From: an uncultured Christensenella sp.
Lineage (GTDB): Bacteria > Bacillota > Clostridia > Christensenellales > Pumilibacteraceae
DNA length: 64,000 nucleotides
Reading direction: 5' to 3'
Assembly: GCA_910577995.1 (NCBI GenBank)
Contig: CAJTND010000004.1
Coordinates: forward strand, 1 to 64,000
Positions 15,839 through 24,001 of the stretch are shown in pieces. Under the pieces are notes generated by a model that had not been told where the DNA came from, made no database searches, and worked only from the letters and a program-made list of their open reading frames with translations. A program made the translations under genes and the position numbers. The first letter of the stretch is position 1, and the number at the start of each line of letters is the position of its first letter.

Positions 15839-16456
15839 ATGAACATTATTATCATGGGCGCGCCCGGCTCGGGCAAAGGCACTCAAGCCGCGCTGATATG
15901 CAAGGCTCACGACCTTCCGCACGTATCGACGGGCGACCTTCTGAGAAAGAACATCGCTGACGGTACGGAGCTCGGCAAGCAAGCCAAGGCGTTCATGGAC
16001 GCGGGCAAGCTCGTTCCCGACGAACTCGTCATAGCTCTTCTCAAAAACCGCATCGCGGAAACGGACTGCAAAAACGGATTTTTGCTCGACGGCTTCCCGC
16101 GTAACGCGAAGCAGGCGGAGGTGCTCGGCGGTATAGTCGATATCGACGTCGCGCTTTATCTCGAAACAGACCTCGACAAGCTCGCGGACCGCGCGGCCAA
16201 CAGGCGCGTCTGCCTCAAATGCGGCTACTCGACGAGCGCGGACAAAGCGCCCGACGGCAAGTGCAAGGAGTGCGGCGAGCCGCTCGTCATTCGCGACGAC
16301 GACAAGCGCGAGGTCGTGGAAAACCGGCTCAAAGTCTACGCCGCCAACACCGCGCCGCTCGTAGAATACTACAAGGCAAAAGGCGTGCTCAAAACGGTGG
16401 ACGGCATGCAGAGTATCGAGGCGGTCAACGCCGCGATAGAAGCGGCGCTTAAATGA
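15839..16456 (+). CDS. adk: Adenylate kinase with zinc lid
   Basis: 205 aa. It interconverts ATP + AMP and 2 ADP. The P-loop is GAPGSGKGT (residues 7-15), the AMP-binding site includes STGDLLR, and the lid has four cysteines (C125, C128, C142, C145) placed to bind zinc as in many Gram-positive enzymes. GFPRNAKQAE is conserved. It overlaps map by ATGA. Confidence 0.98.
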   Translation: MNIIIMGAPGSGKGTQAALICKAHDLPHVSTGDLLRKNIADGTELGKQAKAFMDAGKLVPDELVIALLKNRIAETDCKNGFLLDGFPRNAKQAEVLGGIVDIDVALYLETDLDKLADRAANRRVCLKCGYSTSADKAPDGKCKECGEPLVIRDDDKREVVENRLKVYAANTAPLVEYYKAKGVLKTVDGMQSIEAVNAAIEAALK

Positions 16457-17193
16457 TAGCGACCAAAGAGAAAGACCGCGAGGGCATGCGCGCGGCGGGC
16501 AAAGTCGTCAAGGCGGCGCTCGACGCGGCGCGCGAGTTTATCAAGCCGGGCATAACCACGCTCGAGATAGACGCGGTCGTCGAAGAAGCGATACGGAGCA
16601 TGGGCGCGACTCCGTCGTCGAAGGGTTATCAAGGCTTTCCCAACGCGTCCTGTATTTCGGTAAACGACGTCGTCGTGCACGGTATCCCGTCGCTGACGAT
16701 CGTCAAGGACGGCGACATAGTATCCGTCGACGTCACAGCACTTTTGAACGGCTATCAGAGCGACGCGGCGCGGACCTTCGCGGTCGGCGACGTGTCGGAC
16801 GGGAACAAGGCGCTTATCGCCGCGGCGGAAGCCGCGTTCTACGCCGGCATGGAATATGCGCGGGCGGGGAACAGGGTCGGCGACGTGTCGAGCGCGATAC
16901 AGCTCTACTCGGAGCTGCACGGCTACGGCGTCGTGCGCGCGCTTACGGGTCACGGTATCGGGCGCAAAATGCACGAATCGCCCGAAGTTCCCAACTTCGG
17001 CTCTAAGCACAGCGGTCCGACGCTCAAAGCGGGCTTGTGCATAGCGGTCGAACCGATGATCACGCGCGGCGGCTGGCGCGTGTACTGCGAACGCGACGGC
17101 TGGACGGTCCGGACTTCCGACCGAAGCAACGCGGCGCATTACGAAAACACCGTCATAATAGGCGACGGCGAGCCGGAGATACTGACACTGTGA
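16453..17193 (+). CDS. map: Methionine aminopeptidase type I
   Basis: 246 aa, the short type Ia form without an N-terminal zinc finger. It removes the initiator Met from new proteins. Metal ligands are recognisable: the pair D..D in VSVDVTALLNGYQSDAART, the His in TGHGIGRKMHESPE, and Glu in AVEPM. The start overlaps the adk stop. Confidence 0.97.
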   Translation: MIATKEKDREGMRAAGKVVKAALDAAREFIKPGITTLEIDAVVEEAIRSMGATPSSKGYQGFPNASCISVNDVVVHGIPSLTIVKDGDIVSVDVTALLNGYQSDAARTFAVGDVSDGNKALIAAAEAAFYAGMEYARAGNRVGDVSSAIQLYSELHGYGVVRALTGHGIGRKMHESPEVPNFGSKHSGPTLKAGLCIAVEPMITRGGWRVYCERDGWTVRTSDRSNAAHYENTVIIGDGEPEILTL

Positions 17194-17200
17194 GGCGGCA

Positions 17201-17458
17201 ATGCAGCTCGGCGACATAGTGGTGAGCCGCGCCGGTCACGACGCAGGCAAGCCGTTCGTGATAGTGTCCGTAGTCAGCGACGATTTCGTGCTGATAGCGG
17301 ACGGCAAGAACAGACGGACGGACAATCCCAAGCTCAAACGTACAAGGCATTTACGGGCGGTCGAACCGAGCGGCTTGACCGAACCGACGAACGCATCGCT
17401 CGCAAAGCGATTAAAAAAATTCATTTCCGACAGGAGGTCTTATGCCGAGAAGCGATAA
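17201..17458 (+). CDS. KOW-domain RNA-binding protein (L14e-like)
   Basis: 85 aa. It opens MQLGDIVVSRAGHDAGKPFVIV, a KOW-type beta-barrel beginning as in the L14e/L6e/L27e-like proteins found between map and infA in many Clostridia. The C-terminal half is basic (KLKRTRHLRAV, AKRLKKFISDRR). Probably ribosome- or rRNA-associated; the exact role is not established. Its end overlaps infA by 17 bases. Confidence 0.85.
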   Translation: MQLGDIVVSRAGHDAGKPFVIVSVVSDDFVLIADGKNRRTDNPKLKRTRHLRAVEPSGLTEPTNASLAKRLKKFISDRRSYAEKR

Positions 17459-17663
17459 TATCGAAACCGAAGGCGTGGTCGAGGAATGCTTACCGGGAAC
17501 CAAGTTCAAGGTCAAGCTCGACAACGGCGCAACGGTCATGTGCACGATAGCGGGCAAGATGCGCGTCAACTACATCAAAGTATTGTTGGGCGACCGCGTC
17601 AAAGTCGCGATATCGCCTTACGATATAACAAAAGGCATAATCACTTTCCGCAGCAAAAACTGA
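17442..17663 (+). CDS. infA: Translation initiation factor IF-1
   Basis: 73 aa, full length S1/OB-fold: IETEGVVEECLPGTKFKVKLDNG, GKMRVNYIKVLLGDRVKV, SPYDITKGIITFR. IF-1 occupies the 30S A site during initiation. AGGAGG lies just upstream, inside the preceding gene. Confidence 0.98.
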   Translation: MPRSDNIETEGVVEECLPGTKFKVKLDNGATVMCTIAGKMRVNYIKVLLGDRVKVAISPYDITKGIITFRSKN

Positions 17664-18017
17664 TTTGGCGCCGTTTACTTCGCGTGATGCGTCGTCAAGC
17701 ATCGTATCTGCTCGGGTCATGTGCGTTTGAGCACACTCCCCGTCGCATATCCTCGCTTTCCTCGCCTGACGCTCGTCAACGCCGTCAAATACGCAACTTC
17801 CCTTATCTACGGCGCGTCTGTCGCCGAAAAGGCGTAGCGATAACGCTCGTCAACGCCGTCAAATACGCAACTCCCTAATCTACGGCGCGTCTGTCGCCGA
17901 AAAAGCGCGGCGATGACCCGTCAAAAACAGAACAGCAAATATCGGCGAAACGATAAAACGCCTCGCCGCAAAACAACGGATAAAATATCCGATATCTTCT
18001 CTACAAGGAGCAACATC
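17664..18017. repeat. Intra-operon spacer: repeat family C plus a 74-bp tandem duplication
   Basis: This 354-base gap between infA and rpmJ has no supported gene. A family C element lies at about 17706-17770 (CGGGTCATGTGCG, hairpin, GCACACTCCCC, CCTCGCTTTCCTCGCCTGACG). It is followed by two copies of a 74-base unit at 17771-17844 and 17845-17918, each starting GCTCGTCAACGCCGTCAAAT. Confidence 0.75.
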
Positions 18018-18134
18018 ATGAAAGTAAGATCGTCTGTAAAACCCATGTGCGACAAGTGCAAAGTCATACGCCGTCACGGCAAGGTCATGGTCATTTGCAG
18101 CAAGAACCCGAGCCACAAACAGCGTCAGGGTTAA
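18018..18134 (+). CDS. rpmJ: 50S ribosomal protein L36, zinc type
   Basis: 38 aa: MKVRSSVKPMCDKCKVIRR and then the rest of the zinc site, with C11, C14, C27 and H32. AAGGAG lies 8 bases before the ATG at 18018; a longer upstream reading frame is spurious. The gap to rpsM (189 bases) holds no gene I can support. Confidence 0.97.
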   Translation: MKVRSSVKPMCDKCKVIRRHGKVMVICSKNPSHKQRQG

Positions 18135-18323
18135 AGCCTTTTCGCGCCCGACTGCGGCAGCTCCGCAAGCGTGCGCGTTTCGGTAAGAAAACAATCGCCG
18201 CGGTCGCGGGCGCGACATTCCACACGCCCGCAGTCGTAGCGCAAGTATATAGAACACGCGGCACGGCGACGCGCCGCCGCGGAAAAACAACCAACAAAAT
18301 CCAAAAATCAAGGAGCAACAAAA

Positions 18324-18698
18324 GTGGCAAGAATTGCAGGTATCGATCTGCCCAAGGAAAAGCGCATCGAGATCGGATTGACTTACATCTACGGTATCGG
18401 GCGTCCCACGGCGATCAAAATTCTTAAAGCGACGAACATCGATCCCGACGTTCGCGTCAAGGACCTGACCGACGAGCAAGAGAACGCGCTTCGTACCTAT
18501 ATAGACAAAAATATCAAGGTCGAGGGCGATCTTCACCGTGAGGTCGAGCTTAACATCAAGCGACTTAAAGACATCGGCTGCTATCGCGGCGTTCGTCATC
18601 GCAAAAACCTGCCCGTTCGCGGACAGAACACCAAGCAGAACGCGCGCACCCGCAAAGGACCGAAGCGCACCGTTTCGCGCAAGAAGAAGGAGAAGTAA
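18324..18698 (+). CDS. rpsM: 30S ribosomal protein S13
   Basis: 124 aa from a GTG start (AAGGAG upstream). It begins ARIAGIDLPKEKRIEIGLTYIYGIG and ends RGQNTKQNARTRKGPKRTV. S13 forms bridges to the 50S subunit and contacts P-site tRNA. It opens the alpha-operon section. Confidence 0.97.
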   Translation: MARIAGIDLPKEKRIEIGLTYIYGIGRPTAIKILKATNIDPDVRVKDLTDEQENALRTYIDKNIKVEGDLHREVELNIKRLKDIGCYRGVRHRKNLPVRGQNTKQNARTRKGPKRTVSRKKKEK

Positions 18699-18704
18699 TA
18701 GCTC

Positions 18705-19094
18705 ATGGCAGTTAAGAAATCTTCCGGCAAGAAAAAGATAACCAAGAATATCGACAAGGGTTGCGTGCATATCCATGCGTCGTTCAACAACACGATAGTA
18801 ACGGTAACCGACGAGCAGGGCAACGCGATCGCGTCGTGCTCGGCGGGCACGCTCAAATTCCGCGGTTCGAGAAAATCCACGCCGTACGCCGCGCAGATGG
18901 CTGCGGAGGAAGCGGCGCGCCGCGCGATGGATCACGGTCTGCGTTCGGTCAAGGTGTTCGTCAAGGGTCCCGGACCCGGCAGAGAATCGGCTATCCGCGC
19001 AATGGAAGTCGTCGGGCTTTCGGTCAGCGAGATAAACGACGTATCGCCCATACCGCATAACGGTTGCCGTCCGCCCAAGCGCAGAAGAGTGTAA
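18705..19094 (+). CDS. rpsK: 30S ribosomal protein S11
   Basis: 129 aa, normal length. CVHIHASFNNTIVTVTD and PIPHNGCRPPKRRRV are the family signatures. S11 lies on the 30S platform near the E site. Confidence 0.98.
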   Translation: MAVKKSSGKKKITKNIDKGCVHIHASFNNTIVTVTDEQGNAIASCSAGTLKFRGSRKSTPYAAQMAAEEAARRAMDHGLRSVKVFVKGPGPGRESAIRAMEVVGLSVSEINDVSPIPHNGCRPPKRRRV

Positions 19095-19108
19095 GGAGTT
19101 ACTAAGTT

Positions 19109-19729
19109 ATGGCAAGAAACATTTGTGCAGATTGCAGGCAGTGCCGTCGCGAGGGGCAGAAGCTGTTCCTCAAGGGCGAGCGTTGCGTATCGAAGAAGTG
19201 CGCTATGGAGCGCAGACCCGTTCCGCCCGGACCGCATGCCAATGCGCGGCATAAGAACAGCGAGTACAACACTCAGCTCCGCGAGAAGCAAAAGGTCAAG
19301 CGCGCATACGGCGTTTTGGAAAAGCAGTTCCGCAGCTACTACGAGAAAGCCGAGGCGCAGAAGGGCGTCACGGGCGAGAACATGCTCGCCATGCTCGAAA
19401 AACGTCTTGACAACGTAGTTTACCGCATGGGCATCGGCGCGTCGCGCAAGATGGCGCGTCAGATAGTCAACCACGGTCACGTCACCGTCAACGGCAAGCG
19501 CGTCGACATTCCGTCGTACCAGGTCAAGCTCGGCGACGAGATAGCTATCAAAGAGACCAGCCGCGACAACGCTATGTTCAAAGAGCTCCGCGGCGCTAAA
19601 ATAGTAATGCCCAAGTGGGTCACGTTCGACACCGAGAACTTTATCGGCAAGATCGTGGACAACCCCAAGCGCGACGACATCGATCTCAGTATAAACGAAC
19701 AGCTCATCGTCGAGTTGTACTCTAAGTAA
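19109..19729 (+). CDS. rpsD: 30S ribosomal protein S4, zinc type
   Basis: 206 aa. The N-terminus carries the cysteine set of zinc-binding S4 (C9, C12, C26, C31 in the CRQC and LKGERCVSKKC motifs). The S4 RNA-binding domain is at about 96-160 (MLEKRLDNVVYRMG, RQIVNHGHVTVNGKRVDIPSY). S4 nucleates 30S assembly. Confidence 0.97.
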   Translation: MARNICADCRQCRREGQKLFLKGERCVSKKCAMERRPVPPGPHANARHKNSEYNTQLREKQKVKRAYGVLEKQFRSYYEKAEAQKGVTGENMLAMLEKRLDNVVYRMGIGASRKMARQIVNHGHVTVNGKRVDIPSYQVKLGDEIAIKETSRDNAMFKELRGAKIVMPKWVTFDTENFIGKIVDNPKRDDIDLSINEQLIVELYSK

Positions 19730-19746
19730 TAAGGAGACTTCTTTCT

Positions 19747-20700
19747 ATGATGCAGATAGAAATGCCGAAGATCACTTTGGAGGAAAACGACAGCTACCGC
19801 ACGGGCAAGTTCGTTATAGAACCGTTGGAACGCGGCTACGGGCATACGCTCGGCAACGCTTTGCGTCGCGTGCTGCTGTCCAATCTTCCGGGCGCGGCAG
19901 TCGTTGGTATATTGATAGAGGGCGTCGATCACGAGTTTTCGACGATAAAGGGCGTCAAGGAAGACGTTACCGAGCTTATCCTCAACCTCAAACAGCTCAA
20001 CCTCAAAGCGAATTTTTCGGACGACGGGCTTGTCAAAGAGCTTCATCTTACGAAGACCGCTCCGGGTGCGGTGTACGCCAAAGATATCGACATCGATCCC
20101 GAGATAGACATACTCAATCCCGACCTGTATCTTTGCACGCTCGACAGCGGCGCTAAGCTCGAAATGACGCTTTTCGTCGGCAAGGGCAGGGGCTACGTCG
20201 TCGCGGAAAACCTCAAGGACCCCACCCGTCCGATAGGTTATATCCCGATCGACGCGATATTCACGCCCGTCAAGTTCGCATCGTACGCGGTCGAACCGAC
20301 GCGCGTCGGGCAGTCCATGGACTACGACAAGCTGATAATCAACGTCAAGACCGACGGCTCGCTGTCCGCCAAGGATGTGCTCAGCCTCGCGGCAAAGGCG
20401 CTCGAAGACCATATCAAGCTTTTCGTCGCGCTCAGCGATACGATATCGGGTCTCGATATACTCGTTTCGCGCTCCGAGGACAGACAGCAGAAAGTCCTCG
20501 AAATGAACATCGAAGAAATGGATCTTTCCGTCCGCAGCTACAACTGTCTCAAACGCGCCGGTATCCACACCGTCGCCGACCTCACGAGAAAGAGCGAGGA
20601 GGACATGCTCAAGGTGCGCAACCTCGGCAGGAAATCGCTCGACGAAGTCATCATGAAGCTGCACACGTTCGGGCTCGACCTGAAAGCGTCGGAAGACTAA
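19747..20700 (+). CDS. rpoA: RNA polymerase alpha subunit
   Basis: 317 aa. The N-terminal assembly domain (residues 1-230) contains LERGYGHTLGNALRRVLLSNLPGAAV; the C-terminal domain (about 250-312) has the helix-hairpin-helix that binds UP elements and activators (LSVRSYNCLKRAGIHTVADL, KVRNLGRKSLDEV). The usual place in the alpha operon. Confidence 0.98.
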   Translation: MMQIEMPKITLEENDSYRTGKFVIEPLERGYGHTLGNALRRVLLSNLPGAAVVGILIEGVDHEFSTIKGVKEDVTELILNLKQLNLKANFSDDGLVKELHLTKTAPGAVYAKDIDIDPEIDILNPDLYLCTLDSGAKLEMTLFVGKGRGYVVAENLKDPTRPIGYIPIDAIFTPVKFASYAVEPTRVGQSMDYDKLIINVKTDGSLSAKDVLSLAAKALEDHIKLFVALSDTISGLDILVSRSEDRQQKVLEMNIEEMDLSVRSYNCLKRAGIHTVADLTRKSEEDMLKVRNLGRKSLDEVIMKLHTFGLDLKASED

Positions 20701-20716
20701 AAGGAGAAATAACGAC

Positions 20717-21226
20717 ATGGATCAGAGAAAACTTTCCCTTCCCACCGACAGGCGCGACGCGCTTCTGCGCAACCAAGTCACCGCGCTTTTGTGGAACGGC
20801 AAAATTACGACCACGCTCGCCCGCGCAAAGGAAGTCCAGCGCATAGCCGACGGCGTGATACAGCTCGCGATAGACACCGTGCTCGACGTCAAAAAGACGA
20901 CCAAGCAGGGCGTCGACAAAAAAGGCAAGCCCATCGAGGTCGAAGTCATACTCGACGGCGAGAAACGCCTTGCCGCGCGCAGGAAAATTATGTCGATAGT
21001 GTACGACCCGCCCGAAGTCCGTAACCCCGGCGAAACGGGTCCCGCGTTCCGCGAGCGCACCAAAGACATACAGCACCCGCTCGTCGAAAAGATCTTCAAC
21101 GTGTACGCGATACGCTATTCCAAGCGCAACAGCGACAACGATTGCAGCGGCGGCTATACCCGCGTGCTCAAGCTCGGCGCACGCCGCGGCGACGGCGCGG
21201 AAGAAGCGCTCATCGAGTTGGTGTAA
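20717..21226 (+). CDS. rplQ: 50S ribosomal protein L17 with an insertion
   Basis: 169 aa against 110-130 in most bacteria. The start (QRKLSLPTDRRDALLRNQVTALL) and the helix TTLARAKEVQRIADGVIQLA are typical. Residues about 53-82 are an inserted, charged hairpin-like stretch (DVKKTTKQGVDKKGKPIEVEV), and the C-terminal half is also long before the conserved GGYTRVLKLGARRGDGAEEA. Last gene of the cluster; a terminator follows. Confidence 0.96.
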   Translation: MDQRKLSLPTDRRDALLRNQVTALLWNGKITTTLARAKEVQRIADGVIQLAIDTVLDVKKTTKQGVDKKGKPIEVEVILDGEKRLAARRKIMSIVYDPPEVRNPGETGPAFRERTKDIQHPLVEKIFNVYAIRYSKRNSDNDCSGGYTRVLKLGARRGDGAEEALIELV

Positions 21227-21256
21227 TAGACATCTATTAAGAACAAAAACAGAACA

Positions 21257-21285
21257 ACGCAAGACGATAACGCCTTGCGTTTTTT
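21257..21285 (+). terminator. Terminator of the ribosomal supercluster
   Basis: Stem ACGCAAG (21257-21263) and CTTGCGT (21274-21280), followed by TTTTT. Confidence 0.85.
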
Positions 21286-21323
21286 CGTGCGGAACAGCGC
21301 GGCAGGTAAAAAAATTAAGGGAC

Positions 21324-21466
21324 TGTTTGCTTGCGCTTGGAATGACAAAATACGTCGATAAGTTGGTTTGTCATCCTGAGCGAAGCGAAGGATCTCAACT
21401 GCTATCATAGCTTACGCCGTCGTTTGAATAATGTAGAGACTCTTCGCTTGCGCTCAGAGTGACAAA
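21324..21466. repeat. Repeat family A copies before the GIY-YIG gene
   Basis: A partial copy at 21324-21350 and full copies at 21366-21397 (TTTGTCATCCTGAGCG form) and 21436-21466 (inverted, GAGACTCTTCGC form). Confidence 0.8.
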
Positions 21467-21500
21467 AACATGTATTGCGGTGTAACAATATAGTAAAGGA

Positions 21501-21529
21501 TTGACAAACATGCTGTTTGATAATATAAT
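21501..21529 (+). promoter_or_regulatory. Consensus promoter, leaderless configuration
   Basis: TTGACA (21501-21506), 17 bases, TATAAT (21524-21529). Six bases separate the -10 from the ATG at 21536, so transcription should begin at or next to the start codon. Confidence 0.8.
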
Positions 21530-21535
21530 AATTAT

Positions 21536-21826
21536 ATGTATGAATATTTTGTTTATATTGCAACCAATAAAGCAAACTCAGTCCTATACACGGGCGTGAC
21601 CAACAATATATATAGACGGATGTTTGAGCATGCAGAAAAGGAAAACCCGAATTGCTTTACGGCGAAATACAATGTAAACAAGCTTGTATATGTAGAAAAA
21701 ACTTCTTACGTAAATAACGCATTGACACGTGAAAAACAAATAAAGGGTCTAACACGTCAAAAAAAGATAGACTTGATAAACGCTCAAAATCCCGAATGGG
21801 CTGACTTATTGAAAAACTTCGATTAA
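21536..21826 (+). CDS. Small GIY-YIG nuclease
   Basis: 96 aa. The GIY-YIG pattern is readable as YFVYIATNKANSVLYTGVTNNIYRRMFEH, with the metal-site Glu region in VEKTSYVNNALTREKQIKG. This is the single-domain YhbQ-like (UPF0213) form; its cellular target is unknown. The gene is AT-rich compared with the ribosomal genes. It is bracketed by repeat family A on both sides, at 21324-21466 and 21857-22027. It has no ribosome binding site, and its ATG is 6 bases after a consensus -10, so the mRNA is probably leaderless. Confidence 0.85.
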   Translation: MYEYFVYIATNKANSVLYTGVTNNIYRRMFEHAEKENPNCFTAKYNVNKLVYVEKTSYVNNALTREKQIKGLTRQKKIDLINAQNPEWADLLKNFD

Positions 21827-21856
21827 AAAGTATTTTCGATACAGTAAACGCATGTT

Positions 21857-22027
21857 GGTCATCCTGAGCGTTTTATGCTCACCGAAGGATCTCCATTGTA
21901 ATTCCGTGCTTACATTGACGCAGAATACGGTAGAGACTCTTCGCTAACGCTCAGAGTGACAAAAAAGCTTTCCACTTGCGCTCAGAGTGACATAAAAGTC
22001 TTTCCGCTAACGCTTTAAGCGACAAAA
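21857..22027. repeat. Repeat family A copies after the GIY-YIG gene
   Basis: Copies and degraded copies at about 21857-21893, 21932-21962, 21970-21993 and 22000-22027, in both orientations. Nothing else is seen between 21827 and 22090. Confidence 0.75.
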
Positions 22028-22090
22028 CGAGCGTACTCTAAGCGACAGACCCGGCGCACGCGGCATACGGACGGACTAAAAACGCACCGC

Positions 22091-22119
22091 TTGACAAACA
22101 CTAAACGACGGTATATAAT
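22091..22119 (+). promoter_or_regulatory. Consensus promoter of the DUF1858-pth operon
   Basis: TTGACA (22091-22096), 17 bases, TATAAT (22114-22119); an AAAGGAGG ribosome binding site follows before the ATG at 22140. Confidence 0.88.
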
Positions 22120-22139
22120 AAAGAAAAAGGAGGTCGGAA

Positions 22140-22352
22140 ATGGCTAAGAAAGTAACCCCCGACATGACGATATACGACGTGCTCTGCCTCGCGCCCGAAA
22201 GCGCGGAGCTTCAACAGGTGTTCTTCGATATGGGGATGCACTGCCTCGGCTGCCCGATATCGCGCGGCGAGACCGTCGAAGAAGCGGCGGCCGCGCACGG
22301 CAACGACGTCAACGAGCTTGTCGACAAGCTCAACGCAGTCCTCGGCGAGTGA
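22140..22352 (+). CDS. DUF1858-domain protein
   Basis: 70 aa. The pattern TIYDVLCLAPESAELQQVFFDMGMHCLGCPISRGETVEEAA is characteristic of DUF1858, a small domain with a CxxC motif (CLGC) also found at the N-terminus of ScdA-like proteins. A redox or iron-sulphur role is often suggested but not shown. Its stop overlaps the pth start by four bases. Confidence 0.85.
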   Translation: MAKKVTPDMTIYDVLCLAPESAELQQVFFDMGMHCLGCPISRGETVEEAAAAHGNDVNELVDKLNAVLGE

Positions 22353-22918
22353 AGCTCGTCGTAGGGCTCGGCAATCCCGGATCGCGGTATGCCGAAACGT
22401 ATCACAACGTCGGCTTTGCCGCGGTCGATCTTTTGGCGTCGCGACTGCGCGCGTCCGAGTTTCGGCTCGACAAAAAAAGCAACTCGCAGCTCTCGGAAGC
22501 GAGCGCGCTCGGTCAAACCGTCATACTGTGCAAGCCCGATACGTACATGAACCTGTCGGGCGACGCGGTGTCGTATCTCGCGCGGTACTATAAGCTCGCG
22601 CCGAGCGATATCATAGTACTGTACGACGACATCGACGTAAAAAAAGGCACGGTGCGCGCGCGACCCGACGGCTCGGCAGGCACGCATAACGGCATGCGCG
22701 ATATCGTCGCCAAGCTCGGCTCAACGGCGTTCGCGCGGGTGCGTATCGGCACGGGCGGAAAACCCGACTATATGCAGCTCGCCGACTACGTGCTGTCGCG
22801 CATCCCGCAGGCGGAAAACGCAACGATGACCGCGGTCTACGGTATCGCCTGCGACTTCGTCGAAACATGGCTCGGCGGCAAGCCGTGGCAGGACATGACT
22901 GTAACAGCGTCGGCATGA
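22349..22918 (+). CDS. pth: Peptidyl-tRNA hydrolase
   Basis: 189 aa from a GTG start overlapping the previous stop. It releases peptides from prematurely dropped peptidyl-tRNA. The active-site residues are visible: N9 and H19 in GLGNPGSRYAETYHNVGF and the catalytic Asp in VLYDDIDV. GTHNGMRDI is conserved. Confidence 0.97.
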   Translation: MKLVVGLGNPGSRYAETYHNVGFAAVDLLASRLRASEFRLDKKSNSQLSEASALGQTVILCKPDTYMNLSGDAVSYLARYYKLAPSDIIVLYDDIDVKKGTVRARPDGSAGTHNGMRDIVAKLGSTAFARVRIGTGGKPDYMQLADYVLSRIPQAENATMTAVYGIACDFVETWLGGKPWQDMTVTASA

Positions 22919-22948
22919 CGCGAGAATTACATAACAAGGCGTGACGAA

Positions 22949-24001
22949 TTGATACTACTCTCGGCATTAAAAGTAAACGTCGATATTTTTTACTACATCA
23001 CGGCGGCGATAGTCTACGGCTGTATCGCCGTTCTTGTTGTGCTGTCGCTGTACTACGGACGGCGCGCGCGCCGCAACGTCAAAAAAGAACGCGTTTCGCG
23101 CCTGCCCGACGGGTTTTCGCCGCTCGACGTTCAGCGCATATTCATCGGCAAGACCTTTCCGCGCAGGATAACGCGCGCGCTCGTCGCCTGGTGGGCGGAG
23201 CGCGGATACATTTCGGTAACGCGCACGGGCTTTTTCACGGTAGAGCTCAAACGTCAGAAAGCATTCCCGTACCATTACTCGAAAAACGCGGTATTTTTCG
23301 ACCGCGGCACGTATGTCAGAGAACGCGATCTGTTCGCCAAGCTGTTCGGGCGTAAAGGCTCGGTAACGGTCAATCTGTTTCTCCCGATGTTCCGAAAACC
23401 GAGCAAAGACAAGGACGAAAAATACGCTACGCGCGAAGACGTCGGCGTGTATTCCGCCAAGCATTACAGATTGAAGATAATCGCGCTGCTGCTTTCGGTC
23501 GCGCCGTTCGTCGCGGCGACGCTGTTCATGGTCATAGAGAAAGGTCATTCGACACTGCTGGTCACGCTCGGAATGGCGGCGATAGGGCTTTTCGTGCTGA
23601 AATTCATGACGGAAATACCCATACCGTTTCGGCTCGTGTGGTGCGGTATGTGGCTGGGCGTGCCCGTCGGCATGCTGATAGCGTCCAACCTGCCGCCCAA
23701 CGACCCAGCGTTTATCAACATTGCCGCGAGCGCCGCCATGCTGATAGGCACGATGGTGCTCGTGCAGTTCGTCGACTACCGCGAGCGCATCAACCTCTCG
23801 GACTATTCCGATATCGTGAATTACCGTAAGTTCCTGCTCCGCTGTAAAGCGGAGGAGCTGAGCGAAGAAGACTATCGCGCCGCGCTCCCGTTCATCTATG
23901 CGTTCCGCATAAAGCCGCTCGTCGGCGGCAAGTTCAAACAGTTCGCCGCGCCCGAATGGTACACCGACCGCCGCGGCGAGAAAAGGGGGGCGATACTGTG
24001 A
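22949..24001 (+). CDS. DUF2207-like membrane protein, copy 1
   Basis: 350 aa from a TTG start with AAGGCGTGA upstream. One membrane helix at about 12-35 precedes a soluble part with PDGFSPLDVQRIFIGKTFPRRI and LVAWWAERGYISV. A run of helices follows at about 173-262, then a C-terminal segment ending ALPFIYAFRIKPLVGGKF. The pattern resembles the C-terminal part of DUF2207 (YciQ-like) proteins; the function is unknown. It overlaps the next gene by GTGA, and the two proteins are paralogues. Confidence 0.6.
   Translation: MILLSALKVNVDIFYYITAAIVYGCIAVLVVLSLYYGRRARRNVKKERVSRLPDGFSPLDVQRIFIGKTFPRRITRALVAWWAERGYISVTRTGFFTVELKRQKAFPYHYSKNAVFFDRGTYVRERDLFAKLFGRKGSVTVNLFLPMFRKPSKDKDEKYATREDVGVYSAKHYRLKIIALLLSVAPFVAATLFMVIEKGHSTLLVTLGMAAIGLFVLKFMTEIPIPFRLVWCGMWLGVPVGMLIASNLPPNDPAFINIAASAAMLIGTMVLVQFVDYRERINLSDYSDIVNYRKFLLRCKAEELSEEDYRAALPFIYAFRIKPLVGGKFKQFAAPEWYTDRRGEKRGAIL

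Noticed and set aside
4938..21099. Many long antisense frames over the ribosomal genes
   Set aside because: They mirror GC-rich codon bias of the real genes, lack ribosome binding sites, and match no family.
21501..21524. A closer -10 candidate (GATAAT) for the GIY-YIG promoter
   Set aside because: Its spacer would be only 12 bases; the TATAAT at 21524-21529 gives 17.
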